Shown here piece after piece: positions 1-6,200 of a stretch of 11,279 bases of DNA. Source of the stretch: Gemmatimonadota bacterium (GTDB lineage Bacteria > Gemmatimonadota > Gemmatimonadetes > Gemmatimonadales > GWC2-71-9). Position 1 is the first letter of the stretch. Every line of letters begins with the position of its first letter. The DNA lies in the NCBI GenBank assembly GCA_029862935.1, contig JAOTWK010000072.1:1-11279 (forward strand), read 5' to 3'. The notes beneath the pieces are model-generated. The model ran no database searches and was not told where the DNA came from. It saw only the letters and a program-made list of their open reading frames with translations. The translations under genes and the position numbers were made by a program.

Positions 1-1
1 G

Positions 2-487
2 ATGGTCGGAACCTCATATGGGCCCGACTTGCGTGCGGCGACCGAACGCCTCCGTGTATCCGAGATCGCCGGGCGGCTGTGGAACCATCAGTCGATCATG
101 GCGACGGCAATGCAGGCCAGGGGGATCCGCTTCCCAGAATTCTGGGGCAGTGAGATGGCGGATGTGATCGCGTTCTTGTACTACCTGCGATTCAACGAAA
201 CAGATGGCAACCTGCGGACTGGTGAGCGCCTCTACACCGAAAAAGGCTGTACGGTGTGTCACGGGGTGGGTGGTCAGCAGTCGGTGGCGCCCGATCTGTC
301 GCAGTCGGAGGCGGTCCTGACGGCACTCGGACTTGCGACGGCCATGTGGGATCATGCGCCGGCGATGTTCGATCAGATTCAGGTCGCCGCAACAGATTGG
401 CCCCGCTTTGAGGGTGATGAGATGCGGGATTTGGCGGTCTACCTGCGAGCCTTGGCGGTGGATGGGCTGCAGCGTGGGAGACAGTGA
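2..487 (+). CDS. Multi-module c-type cytochrome, 5' end outside the window
   Basis: This is the 3' part of a modular cytochrome c that probably carries electrons in the periplasm. The first in-frame ATG (position 2) should not be the start, because the protein begins inside a module: GTSYGPDL matches the stretch that follows CxxCH in the neighbouring modules, so a first heme site probably lies just upstream. Visible residues 26-62 are the second half of that module (LWNH, a GIRFPEF stretch, EMADVIAFLYYL). Residues 83-87 are a complete heme site, CTVCH, followed by AMWDHAPAM and a C-terminal block with DWPRF and EMRDLAVYL. The latter looks like a 'terminal type' module, which is also found displaced at the end of the next gene. 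Stop at 485-487; the next start is 66 bp downstream on the same strand, so co-transcription is likely. The family assignment is firm; the partner enzyme and redox role are unknown. Confidence 0.88.
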   Translation: MVGTSYGPDLRAATERLRVSEIAGRLWNHQSIMATAMQARGIRFPEFWGSEMADVIAFLYYLRFNETDGNLRTGERLYTEKGCTVCHGVGGQQSVAPDLSQSEAVLTALGLATAMWDHAPAMFDQIQVAATDWPRFEGDEMRDLAVYLRALAVDGLQRGRQ

Positions 488-497
488 GGGCTCCTTG

Positions 498-526
498 ATG
501 CACCCTGGCACGGGCCCAGGGTGTAT
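498..526 (+). other. Hairpin between the two cytochrome genes
   Basis: CACCCTGG (501-508) pairs perfectly with CCAGGGTG (516-523) around a 7-nt loop. Two further pairs and one wobble extend the stem to 498-526. It starts 10 nt after the stop of the first cytochrome gene and ends before the ribosome binding site of the second. No T-run follows, so it is not a standard intrinsic terminator. It may act as an mRNA stabiliser or processing site, or set the relative expression of the two genes. Confidence 0.45.
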
Positions 527-540
527 GGCACATGTGTCTG

Positions 541-546
541 GGAGGG
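541..546 (+). promoter_or_regulatory. Ribosome binding site of the second cytochrome gene
   Basis: GGAGGG lies 7 nt upstream of the ATG at 554. It decides the start: a GTG at 521 in the same frame has no such site, lies inside the hairpin, and would put extra residues ahead of the signal peptide. Confidence 0.7.
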
Positions 547-553
547 CCTGATC

Positions 554-1564
554 ATGATGTATCACCGTATCAGCAGGGCGCCCGCATGGCGCAGGAGCAT
601 CCTCTCGTTGGCGTGCACCGCCCTACTCCTCTTCAGTGCGGTCGATGTCCTGTGTGCACAGGAGCGTGGCCTCCCGACGCAGAATGCGTTAGCTGGTTCC
701 CGCGTGTTCGGTGCGGAAGGGTGCGGCCGATGTCACGCCATCAACGGGCTCGGTGGTACTGAGGCACCGGATCTCGCTCGGTTCCCGCGACCCCGGACAT
801 TCTTCGACCTCGCGGCGGCGATGTGGAATCATCTTCCACGCATGGTTGAACGAATGCGGGAGCTCGGAATCGAGCGGCCGCGATTATCGGAACGTGATAC
901 TGGTGACCTGATCGCGTTCTTGTACACTCTCGACTACTTCGATGCGCCCGGAGACGTCGACAAGGGAAGGGAGTTGTTCAGGAACAAGAGATGTATCGCG
1001 TGCCATCAGGTTGGAGGCGACGGCGGCGTTGTGGGTCCGAACCTGAGCATTCCGGGCAAACTGGTCGCGCCCATCGAGATCGCAACGGCGATGTGGAACC
1101 ATGGCTCCGCCATGAGTGAGGTGATGCGGGAACGAGGGATCGAACGGCCGCGGTTCAGTGCGACTGAGCTGAGGGACCTCATTGCGTTCCTCGAATCCCA
1201 GAATCCTGAAGTGCCGGAAGCACCGCTCCACGTCCTCCCGGGTCTCGCCGGCGACGGTCGACGCCTCTTCTCGGAGAAGGGCTGCGTTCAGTGCCACGCC
1301 GTCGTGGGCACAGGTGGCATATCGGGACCCGATCTCGCTGAGCGGGGAGCCTACCGCAGTCTGCTGGCGTTTGCGGCGGCGATGTGGAACAAAGTGCCGG
1401 CGATGACCAGGGCGATGCGCGCACGGGGTCTTTCCGTGCCGCAACTCACCCCGAGTGAGATGGGCGACCTCGTGGGGTACCTGTACTCCGTCAAGTTCTT
1501 TGCCCAGTCGAGCGAGGCCGCCGTCAGCTCCGCAACAAAGGCTGCCTCGGTTGCCACGCCCTGA
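554..1564 (+). CDS. Periplasmic multiheme c-type cytochrome, three in-frame modules, 3' end frameshifted
   Basis: Exported electron carrier of 336 residues as read. Residues 1-35 form a Sec signal peptide (basic RISRAPAWRR, hydrophobic core, cleavage near LCA-Q). Three repeated modules follow, with heme-attachment sites CGRCH (57-61), CIACH (147-151) and CVQCH (244-248). In each, about 29 residues after the CxxCH His comes AMWNH or AMWNK (90-93, 180-183, 277-280). Two more Met residues follow at fixed spacing, then a (D/E)LIAFL or DLVGYL block. The Met residues are candidate distal heme ligands (inference). The last roughly 15 residues (EAAVSSATKAASVATP) are out-of-frame translation: the module start GRRQLRNKGCLGCH continues in the -1 frame from 1516. 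The true product was therefore probably about 80 residues longer with four hemes. The modules resemble those of the upstream gene, suggesting tandem duplication. Start at 554 is chosen from the GGAGGG site; 557 is also possible. Confidence 0.88.
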   Translation: MMYHRISRAPAWRRSILSLACTALLLFSAVDVLCAQERGLPTQNALAGSRVFGAEGCGRCHAINGLGGTEAPDLARFPRPRTFFDLAAAMWNHLPRMVERMRELGIERPRLSERDTGDLIAFLYTLDYFDAPGDVDKGRELFRNKRCIACHQVGGDGGVVGPNLSIPGKLVAPIEIATAMWNHGSAMSEVMRERGIERPRFSATELRDLIAFLESQNPEVPEAPLHVLPGLAGDGRRLFSEKGCVQCHAVVGTGGISGPDLAERGAYRSLLAFAAAMWNKVPAMTRAMRARGLSVPQLTPSEMGDLVGYLYSVKFFAQSSEAAVSSATKAASVATP

Positions 1565-1758
1565 ATGGCCGTGGCGGACAGCGTGCATCCGATCTGGCCG
1601 CGGCGAACCTCACGACCCCGGCGGCGGTCATCGCCGCTTTGTGGAATCACGCGCTGGTGGACGAGAAAGAGGCAGGCCTTGCCTCCTGGCCAGTACTCGA
1701 GCCCAACGAGATGGCCGATATCGCAGTCTTCCTGCAGTTCGCCGCCGGCGGGCGTTGA
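1516..1758 (+). pseudogene. Displaced fourth heme module of the preceding cytochrome (-1 frame)
   Basis: Read from 1516 in the -1 frame relative to the upstream gene, the sequence gives GRRQLRNKGCLGCHALNG, then ALWNH, WPVL, EMADIAVFL and a stop at 1756-1758. GRRQL-RNKGC aligns with GRRLFSEKGC and GRELFRNKRC at the starts of modules 3 and 2, so this is a real module. It has no plausible start codon or ribosome binding site of its own and joins the upstream frame at S320/E321. One missing base around 1514-1516 would restore a single four-heme gene of about 400 codons (554-1758). The module lacks the Met residues of the MWNH block (ALWNH, no following Met). Its WP-EM-D-L ending matches the terminal module of the first cytochrome gene. 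No classical slippery heptamer is visible at the junction, so sequencing error or mutation is more likely than programmed frameshifting. Confidence 0.8.
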
Positions 1759-1835
1759 GTGAAAGGACGGCGGTGCGGCCCTTGAGCCGCGGACAGGTCG
1801 TCGGCGACAGGCAGTCCTGCCGTGGCATCGGCACG

Positions 1836-1853
1836 AGCTGACGGCCGTCAGCT
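1836..1853. repeat. Perfect 18-bp palindrome behind the tRNA-Ser gene
   Basis: AGCTGACGGCCGTCAGCT is a perfect palindrome, 15 bp beyond the 3' end of the minus-strand tRNA. In RNA it would form a 7-bp stem with a GGCC loop. It could serve as terminator or processing signal for the tRNA transcript, but no U-run follows. It could equally be a protein-binding site. The rest of 1759-1868 shows no gene. Confidence 0.4.
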
Positions 1854-1868
1854 GATAGCGGTCCCTCA

Positions 1869-1955
1869 CGGACAGGGTGGGATTCGAACCCACGGAACGG
1901 TTCCCCGTTCACACGCTCTCCAGGCGTGTGCCTTCAGCCACTCGGCCACCTGTCC
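1869..1955 (-). tRNA. tRNA-Ser (anticodon GGA)
   Basis: Read on the minus strand, the acceptor stem GGACAGG (1949-1955) pairs with CCTGTCC (1870-1876), followed by discriminator G; CCA is not encoded. The D arm is GCC-GAGTGGCTGAA-GGC, typical of bacterial tRNA-Ser. The anticodon stem CACGC/GCGTG closes the loop CTGGAGA, giving anticodon GGA. A long variable arm (AACGGGGAACCGTT) marks a class II tRNA, and the T arm is GTGGG-TTCGAAT-CCCAC. Length is 87 nt, normal for tRNA-Ser without CCA. It decodes UCC/UCU. It lies antisense to the neighbouring protein genes, with a likely promoter at 1974-2004. Confidence 0.97.
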
Positions 1956-1957
1956 TG
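1924..1957. repeat. 34-bp direct repeat, copy 1 (5' half of tRNA-Ser)
   Basis: These 34 bp, covering the anticodon 5' stem, D arm and 5' acceptor strand of tRNA-Ser plus two flanking bases, recur identically at 2915-2948, 991 bp away and in the same orientation. The pair can be read as remnants of an integration (att-like repeats) or as two tRNA-Ser paralogs. Similarity in the flanking promoter favours the second reading. Confidence 0.9.
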
Positions 1958-1973
1958 CGACGACTAAGCGGAT

Positions 1974-2004
1974 TGAATAACGCCGGATACGGAATCGCGG
2001 TCAA
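1974..2004 (-). promoter_or_regulatory. Putative sigma70-type promoter of tRNA-Ser
   Basis: On the minus strand, TTGACC (1999-2004) is a 5/6 match to the -35 box. It is followed after 18-19 bp by TTATTC/TATTCA (1974-1980) as a weak -10 box. The tRNA 5' end lies about 18 nt downstream. The same GGTTGACC plus TA-TCA arrangement recurs before the degenerate tRNA copy at 2969-2998, which supports function. Confidence 0.5.
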
Positions 2005-2029
2005 CCAGTGCGGTTGGTGAGACTGTCGG

Positions 2030-2623
2030 GTGGAGAGGTTCTGCAGTGGAAGGTCTCTCAACTCCGTCGCAAACTTCCGACGGAGACTGTGCCATGGCGC
2101 TCGCGCAGGCAGTGTCACTCCGGCCCGTGGCGCGCCGGCAGTTCGGATCGGCATGGCCGGAACTTCGATGGGCGCGCCCGAAACTCGGATCGCCGCACCT
2201 GGAATTCAGATCGGCACGACCGCAATTGAGCTCGTGGTGACAGCAACTTCGATCGGCGCACCCGGAATGCAGATCGGCACGACCGCAATTCAGATCGTGG
2301 TGCCCGGAACTTCGATCGCCGCACCTGGAATGCAGATCGGCACGACCGCAATTCAGATCGTGGTGCCCGGAACTTCGATCGGCGCACCTGGAATGCAGAT
2401 CGGCACGACCGAGATTCAGGTCGCGGCGCCCGGAACTTCGATCGCGGCGCCCGGAATTCAGATCGGCGCGACCGAAATTGGGCTCGCGGTGCCCGGAACA
2501 TCGATCGCGGCGCCCAGAATTCAGATCGGCGCGACCGGAACTTCGATTGGCACGGCCCGAATTCGGTTTGACCCGACCGGAATTCAGTTTGACCCGAACG
2601 AAATAGTGGGAGATGCACTGTAA
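2030..2623 (+). CDS. Putative heptapeptide-repeat protein, coding status uncertain
   Basis: A 197-codon frame from a GTG (2030) to TAA (2621-2623), dominated by heptapeptide repeats of the types GTSIGAP, GMQIGTT and AIQIVVP. Position 4 of each heptad is always hydrophobic (I, L, V, M or F), as in a repetitive beta structure; Pro and Gly argue against a coiled coil. Evidence for translation: within each repeat class many base differences fall at plus-frame third codon positions (GCC/GCG, GCA/GCG, CCT/CCC, ACT/ACA, ATC/ATT), and all units are exactly 21 bp. Evidence against: no convincing ribosome binding site, an Arg-rich N-terminus without a signal peptide, and a frame bounded by a stop at 2018. 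It may be the remnant of a longer gene or a noncoding array. I do not recognise a family. An overlapping minus-strand frame (2115-2618) is also open but fits the substitution pattern worse. Confidence 0.3.
   Translation: MERFCSGRSLNSVANFRRRLCHGARAGSVTPARGAPAVRIGMAGTSMGAPETRIAAPGIQIGTTAIELVVTATSIGAPGMQIGTTAIQIVVPGTSIAAPGMQIGTTAIQIVVPGTSIGAPGMQIGTTEIQVAAPGTSIAAPGIQIGATEIGLAVPGTSIAAPRIQIGATGTSIGTARIRFDPTGIQFDPNEIVGDAL
2138..2599. repeat. Array of 22 tandem 21-bp units with a 63-bp higher-order period
   Basis: Twenty-two consecutive 21-bp units with no length variation. Core pattern: GGAA(T/C)TTCGATCGGCGC and GGAATTCAGATCGGC-type variants. Units 4-18 (2201-2515) follow a strict three-unit order, making five copies of a 63-bp super-repeat; 2264-2326 and 2327-2389 differ at one base. 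The outermost units (2558-2599, encoding FDP variants) are the most diverged. Fifteen of the units contain GATC, so these sites are spaced in multiples of 21 bp, about two helical turns. The array may be a repeat-protein gene, an iteron-like protein-binding array, or a neutral minisatellite. Confidence 0.92.
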
Positions 2624-2696
2624 GTTTGCTAATGAAATGGAGTTACGTCTCTGCCCCTCAGGACTGGATCAACGCGCGAGCCGCTAGGTGGCACTA

Positions 2697-2990
2697 ATGA
2701 GTGCGTCAGTCCGCCGTTGGTCCGTCCTCAGCGCTTCGCTGCTGCCACTCATCTCCTCAGTTGCCGTCGCACAGCACGATTCCTGGGTATGCACAGTCCG
2801 ATGCGGTGTGACGGATTGCGACGTCGCGAGCGAGGAAGAGGGGCAGATCTTGCGGTCGACCGCGGAGAGTGGGACAGGATGCGTCGATTCCGCCGTTTGT
2901 CGCGCCGCTTTCAAGCGTGTGCCTTCAGCCACTCGGCCACCTGTCCTGACCGACGTTGCGCGGTTGGATGAGTACAGCGAGCGATGGTAA
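2697..2990 (+). CDS. Putative small secreted Cys-containing protein
   Basis: A 97-residue frame from ATG 2697 to TAA 2988-2990. Residues 1-26 look like a Sec signal peptide: basic SVRRW, a hydrophobic stretch (LSASLLPLISSVAVA), then AVA-Q as a type I cleavage site. An AGGTGG site (2686-2691) lies 5 nt before the ATG. The mature part has Cys in WVCTVRCGVTDCD and two further Cys in GCVDSAVC, which could form disulfides. The C-terminal third is read across the antisense of the tRNA-Ser-like relic at 2871-2946, so that part may be accidental sequence after a truncation. No family recognised. The secretion signal is the main support; the gene could also be spurious in GC-rich DNA. Confidence 0.35.
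   Translation: MSASVRRWSVLSASLLPLISSVAVAQHDSWVCTVRCGVTDCDVASEEEGQILRSTAESGTGCVDSAVCRAAFKRVPSATRPPVLTDVARLDEYSERW
2852..2863. repeat. 12-bp palindrome behind the tRNA-Ser-like relic
   Basis: GCGGTCGACCGC is a perfect palindrome located 8 bp beyond the 3' end of the minus-strand tRNA-like sequence. This mirrors the 18-bp palindrome behind the intact tRNA-Ser gene. A 12-bp palindrome can occur by chance in GC-rich DNA. Confidence 0.3.
2871..2946 (-). pseudogene. Degenerate tRNA-Ser-like locus (UGA-type anticodon loop)
   Basis: On the minus strand the 5' part is identical to the tRNA-Ser gene: acceptor GGACAGG, TG, complete D arm, and anticodon 5' stem CACGC. It then reads TTGAAAGCG, resembling the CTTGAAA loop of tRNA-Ser(UGA) but one base short, and the 3' anticodon strand does not pair fully. 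The variable arm is reduced. The T arm is poor (three pairs around GAATCGA, lacking TTC), yet CCTGTCC (2872-2878) closes the acceptor stem perfectly. Total length is about 75 nt against 86-87 for the intact gene. Promoter-like boxes lie at 2969-2998. Best explanation: a decayed tRNA-Ser paralog. Alternatives are an integration scar that copied only the 5' half, with the acceptor match by chance, or a tRNA-like RNA with another role. Confidence 0.55.
2915..2948. repeat. 34-bp direct repeat, copy 2
   Basis: Identical over 34 bp to 1924-1957. Identity stops at 2914 on the anticodon-loop side and at 2949 on the 5' flank. It forms the 5' half of the degenerate tRNA-Ser-like locus. Confidence 0.9.
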
Positions 2991-2998
2991 GGGGTCAA
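2969..2998 (-). promoter_or_regulatory. Putative promoter of the tRNA-Ser-like relic
   Basis: On the minus strand TTGACC (2993-2998) is followed after 18 bp by TACTCA (2969-2974), about 22 nt before the tRNA-like 5' end. The layout and the GGTTGACC string match the promoter region of the intact tRNA-Ser gene, suggesting common descent of the whole transcription unit. Confidence 0.4.
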
Positions 2999-3029
2999 CC
3001 CTGACGTCGCGCATGCCGCTCGCCTGCCC

Positions 3030-3058
3030 TTGACAAGAGCGCCGTGGAGCGGATATTG
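3030..3058 (+). promoter_or_regulatory. Putative sigma70 promoter of the susC-susD operon
   Basis: A perfect TTGACA (3030-3035) is followed by a 16-bp spacer and GATATT (3052-3057, 4/6 match to TATAAT). It opens an AT-rich patch in an otherwise GC-rich region. Transcription would begin near 3065, leaving a leader of about 165 nt before the GTG at 3231. The typical Bacteroidota -7 box (TAnnTTTG) was not seen. Confidence 0.5.
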
Positions 3059-3091
3059 AAGTATTCTACTAGTAATATCTTGACGATATTG
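3052..3091. promoter_or_regulatory. AT-rich repeat cluster upstream of susC, possible operator
   Basis: GATATTG occurs at 3052-3058 and 3085-3091, 33 bp apart (about three helical turns), and the inverted form AATATC lies between them at 3074-3079. The cluster overlaps the proposed -10 box and start site, where a regulator could bind. No regulator gene is in the window. The rest of the leader (3092-3216) shows no gene or recognisable riboswitch. Confidence 0.3.
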
Positions 3092-3216
3092 TGTTAGCTG
3101 GATCCTCCGATGCCTATTGTGGGAATCAGGGGCTCGGTCTGTAATGGGGGCAAGTTCGCAGGTCTTCGAAGATCAGAAACTTTGGCAGAATTGGGCAACT
3201 TTCTACTTCCCAACTC

Positions 3217-3223
3217 GGGAGGG
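3217..3223 (+). promoter_or_regulatory. Ribosome binding site of susC
   Basis: GGGAGGG sits 7 nt before the GTG at 3231. It selects this GTG, which begins directly with a signal peptide, over in-frame starts up to 38 codons upstream that lack such a site. Confidence 0.75.
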
Positions 3224-3230
3224 ACGTATC

Positions 3231-6200
3231 GTGACTGCTCGTAAGGTCATTCTCGCAATCCTCGCCGGCCTGTTCTTCACAGGCCCACTCGCTGCCCAGT
3301 TCCAGACGGGCTCCATCACCGGCCGCGTCGTCGATGGCATGACGTCGGAGGTCATCGCCGGTGCCGTCGTTACGCTCGAAGGCACGCGGCGTGGGACGAC
3401 CACGGGACCGGACGGAACGTTCACGCTGACCGATGTTCCTGCCGGTCCGCAGTTCGTCACCGCGCGGCTCATCGGCTACGGCCCGCAAACGCAAGAAGTC
3501 ACCGTCACAGCCGGTATCTCGACGACGGTGGAGTTTGCGCTGCCGCGGCAGGCCGTGGTGATGGACGAGCTCGTGGTCACCGGATACGGTGCCCAGCGCC
3601 GTGCCGCCATTGCGGGATCGATCGGCACGGTCAACGCGGACGAGGCCAATGTCGGTGTCACCACAAACGCGAACGATCTCATTCAAGGGCGCATCGCCGG
3701 TGTCCAGATCACGCAGAACCATGGTGAGCCTGGGGCCGGCCAGCAGATCCGGATTCGTGGAGGCACCTCGATCAGCGCCAGCAACGACCCGCTATACGTG
3801 ATCGATGGGATCCCCGTCCCGAATGTGGCGACCGAGTCGAGCGCCTTCAACGCCTTCGGCGACCCAGGGCTGTCCCGCAGCCCGCTCAACACCCTCAACC
3901 CGGGCGACATCGAATCGATCACCGTGCTCAAAGACGCGGCGGCGGCGGCCATCTACGGTACCCAGGGTGCCAACGGCGTCATTCTGATTGAGACGAAGCA
4001 GGGCCAAGCGGGCAGCACCACCTTCGAGTACGATGGCTACGTGTCCGTGTCACAGCCGTCCCGCAAGTTGGATCTCCTGACCGGGGATGAGTATCGGCAG
4101 TACGTGCAGGAGCAGGTGACGGCTGGAAACCTGCTGCCCGCGAGCCTCGCCGCGCTCGGCACGGCGAACACGGATTGGGAGGGCGAGATCACGCGGTCTG
4201 CCATCACGCACAACCACAACGTGGCCTTTTCGGGCGGCACCGCTTCGACGCAGTATCGTGCCTCCTTGAACTACATGAGCCAGGAGGGCGTGGCGCTCAG
4301 CAGCGGCTTGGAGCGCTTCCAGGGACGGCTCAACGCGACCCACTTTGCCTGGGACGACCGGCTGCAACTGCGTCTCAATATGAGCGCCTCGCACGTCGAC
4401 AATGACTACTTGCCGTTCGAGGACACGGGTGGCTTCGATGGCGGCCTGTTCCAGAACATGGTCCAGTTCAACCCCACGCAGCCCGTCATGGTGACGGACC
4501 CAACGACCAGCGTGGTGTCGTTCTATGAACTCGGAGGCGGGGCTTTGGCCGTGCGTAACCCGGTGGCCATGGCGGAGCAGATTGCCGACGTCTCCGGCAC
4601 GACCCGCGTGCTCGGGAACGTGCGGGCCCAGGTCGACATCGTCCCCAACGTGTTGAGCGGCCAGTTGATCGTGGGCGTTGACCGCAGCGAAAGCACGCGG
4701 CGGGAGTACTATCCCGCAAACAGCCCGGTCGGGGCCGAGTGGAACGGGCTCGCCCGTCAAGTGAGTCGTGAGCTGACGACCACGACGCTGCAGGGGCTCA
4801 TCACCTACTCCGAGCGTTTTGGCGACGAGCATGAGTTCTCTGCCGTCGGCGGGTACGAGTTCGCCGATTTCAACGAGGACAGTTTCGGGGCGGAGACGCG
4901 CGACTTTCTCACCGACGCGTTCAGCTTTGACAACTTGAGCGCCGGGGCTGCGGCGCAGGTTCCGTTTTCCAACGTGGTGGACAGTCGTCTCATCGGCTTC
5001 TTCTCGCGGGTCAGTTACGGGTACCGGGATCGGTACTTCATCAACGCCGTGGTGCGACGGGACGGGTCGTCGAAGTTTGGTGCCGACAACAAGTGGTCGA
5101 CGTTCCCTGCCGTGGCCGTGTCGTGGCGGATGAGCGAAGAGAACTTCATGATTGACGGTCCGTTTTCCGAGCTCAAACTGCGGGCGGGCTGGGGCAAGCA
5201 GGGCAACGAGGCCGTACCGGCCTACGCATCCCTGCTCCTGCTGGCGCCGGGTGGCGACAACTATCCCTTTGGAGATACGAAGACGGTTGGTGTTGCGCCG
5301 ACCAGGGCGTCGAACCCCGCGCTCAAGTGGGAGGAGACGACGCAATGGAACGTCGGCATCGACTACGGTTTGTCGGACAACCGGATTTCCGGCAGTTTCG
5401 ACTACTACATCAAGAACACGACCGACCTGTTGCTGAGTGTTGCCGTACCGCAGCCGGCAGTGCAGGCCGAGCGATTGGAGAACATCGGGAAGGTCCGCAA
5501 TAAGGGCCTGGAAGCGACGCTGGACGCCTTGGTGGCCAACCGGGCGAACATGACGTGGCGGGCTGGCATCGTGTTCGCGGCGGAGAAGAACGAAGTTGTG
5601 GATCTGGGCGGCCGTACATTCATCACGAGCGGCTTCGTCAGTGGTCAGGGGCAGTCGGGGCAGACATCGCAGCGCATCCTCCCTGGCTTCGCCTTGGGGA
5701 CGTTCTACGGGCTGGAGTACGTGGGGATCAGCTCCTCGGGCCAGCAGGAATTCAACGACTATGATGTGGATGGCAATCTGGTCGGCACGACGACGTCTCC
5801 GGGAGCCGACGATTTCGTGGTGATCGGTGATGCCAATCCGGACTTCACGCTTGGCTTCCGCAGCCAAATGACGTGGGGTTCGTTCGACGCCAGCTTCATC
5901 GCTCGATGGGAACAGGGCCGCGATGTGTTCAACAACACCGCGCTCGTCCATGCGTCGAAGAGCAACGTGAAGCAGGGCAAGAACATCCTGCGCTCGGGGT
6001 TGGACGAAACAGACGAATCGATTGACGAGCCGGCCATCTACTCGTCCCGCTGGATCGAAGACGGCTCGTTCCTCCGCCTGCAAAACATCACAATCGGGTA
6101 CACGTTTGAGCTGCCCGGCCTGCTGACGGGTGGACGGAACAACACGGCCCGAGTGTATGCAGCGGCCGACAACCTGCTCATGCTGACGGGATACACCGGA

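Noticed and set aside
1490..1520. Programmed -1 frameshift site for making the fourth heme module
   Set aside because: No X-XXY-YYZ slippery heptamer or evident downstream pseudoknot is visible; a lost base or sequencing error is simpler.
1785..1830. A third tRNA-Ser relic, suggested by GGACAGG near 1790
   Set aside because: Only the 7-nt acceptor-like string matches; no D arm, anticodon arm or T arm can be found around it.
1455..1841. Plus-strand frame of 128 codons overlapping the end of the cytochrome gene
   Set aside because: Its translation is Arg/Pro-rich and featureless, while another frame of the same DNA encodes a clear cytochrome module.
2138..2599. CRISPR array
   Set aside because: Units are contiguous 21-bp tandem repeats with no unique spacers and no cas genes nearby.
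2115..2618. Minus-strand frame with Arg/Phe/Ser-rich heptads over the 21-bp array
   Set aside because: The variable sites are second codon positions in this frame, so the plus frame fits better; there is no signal peptide or ribosome binding site.
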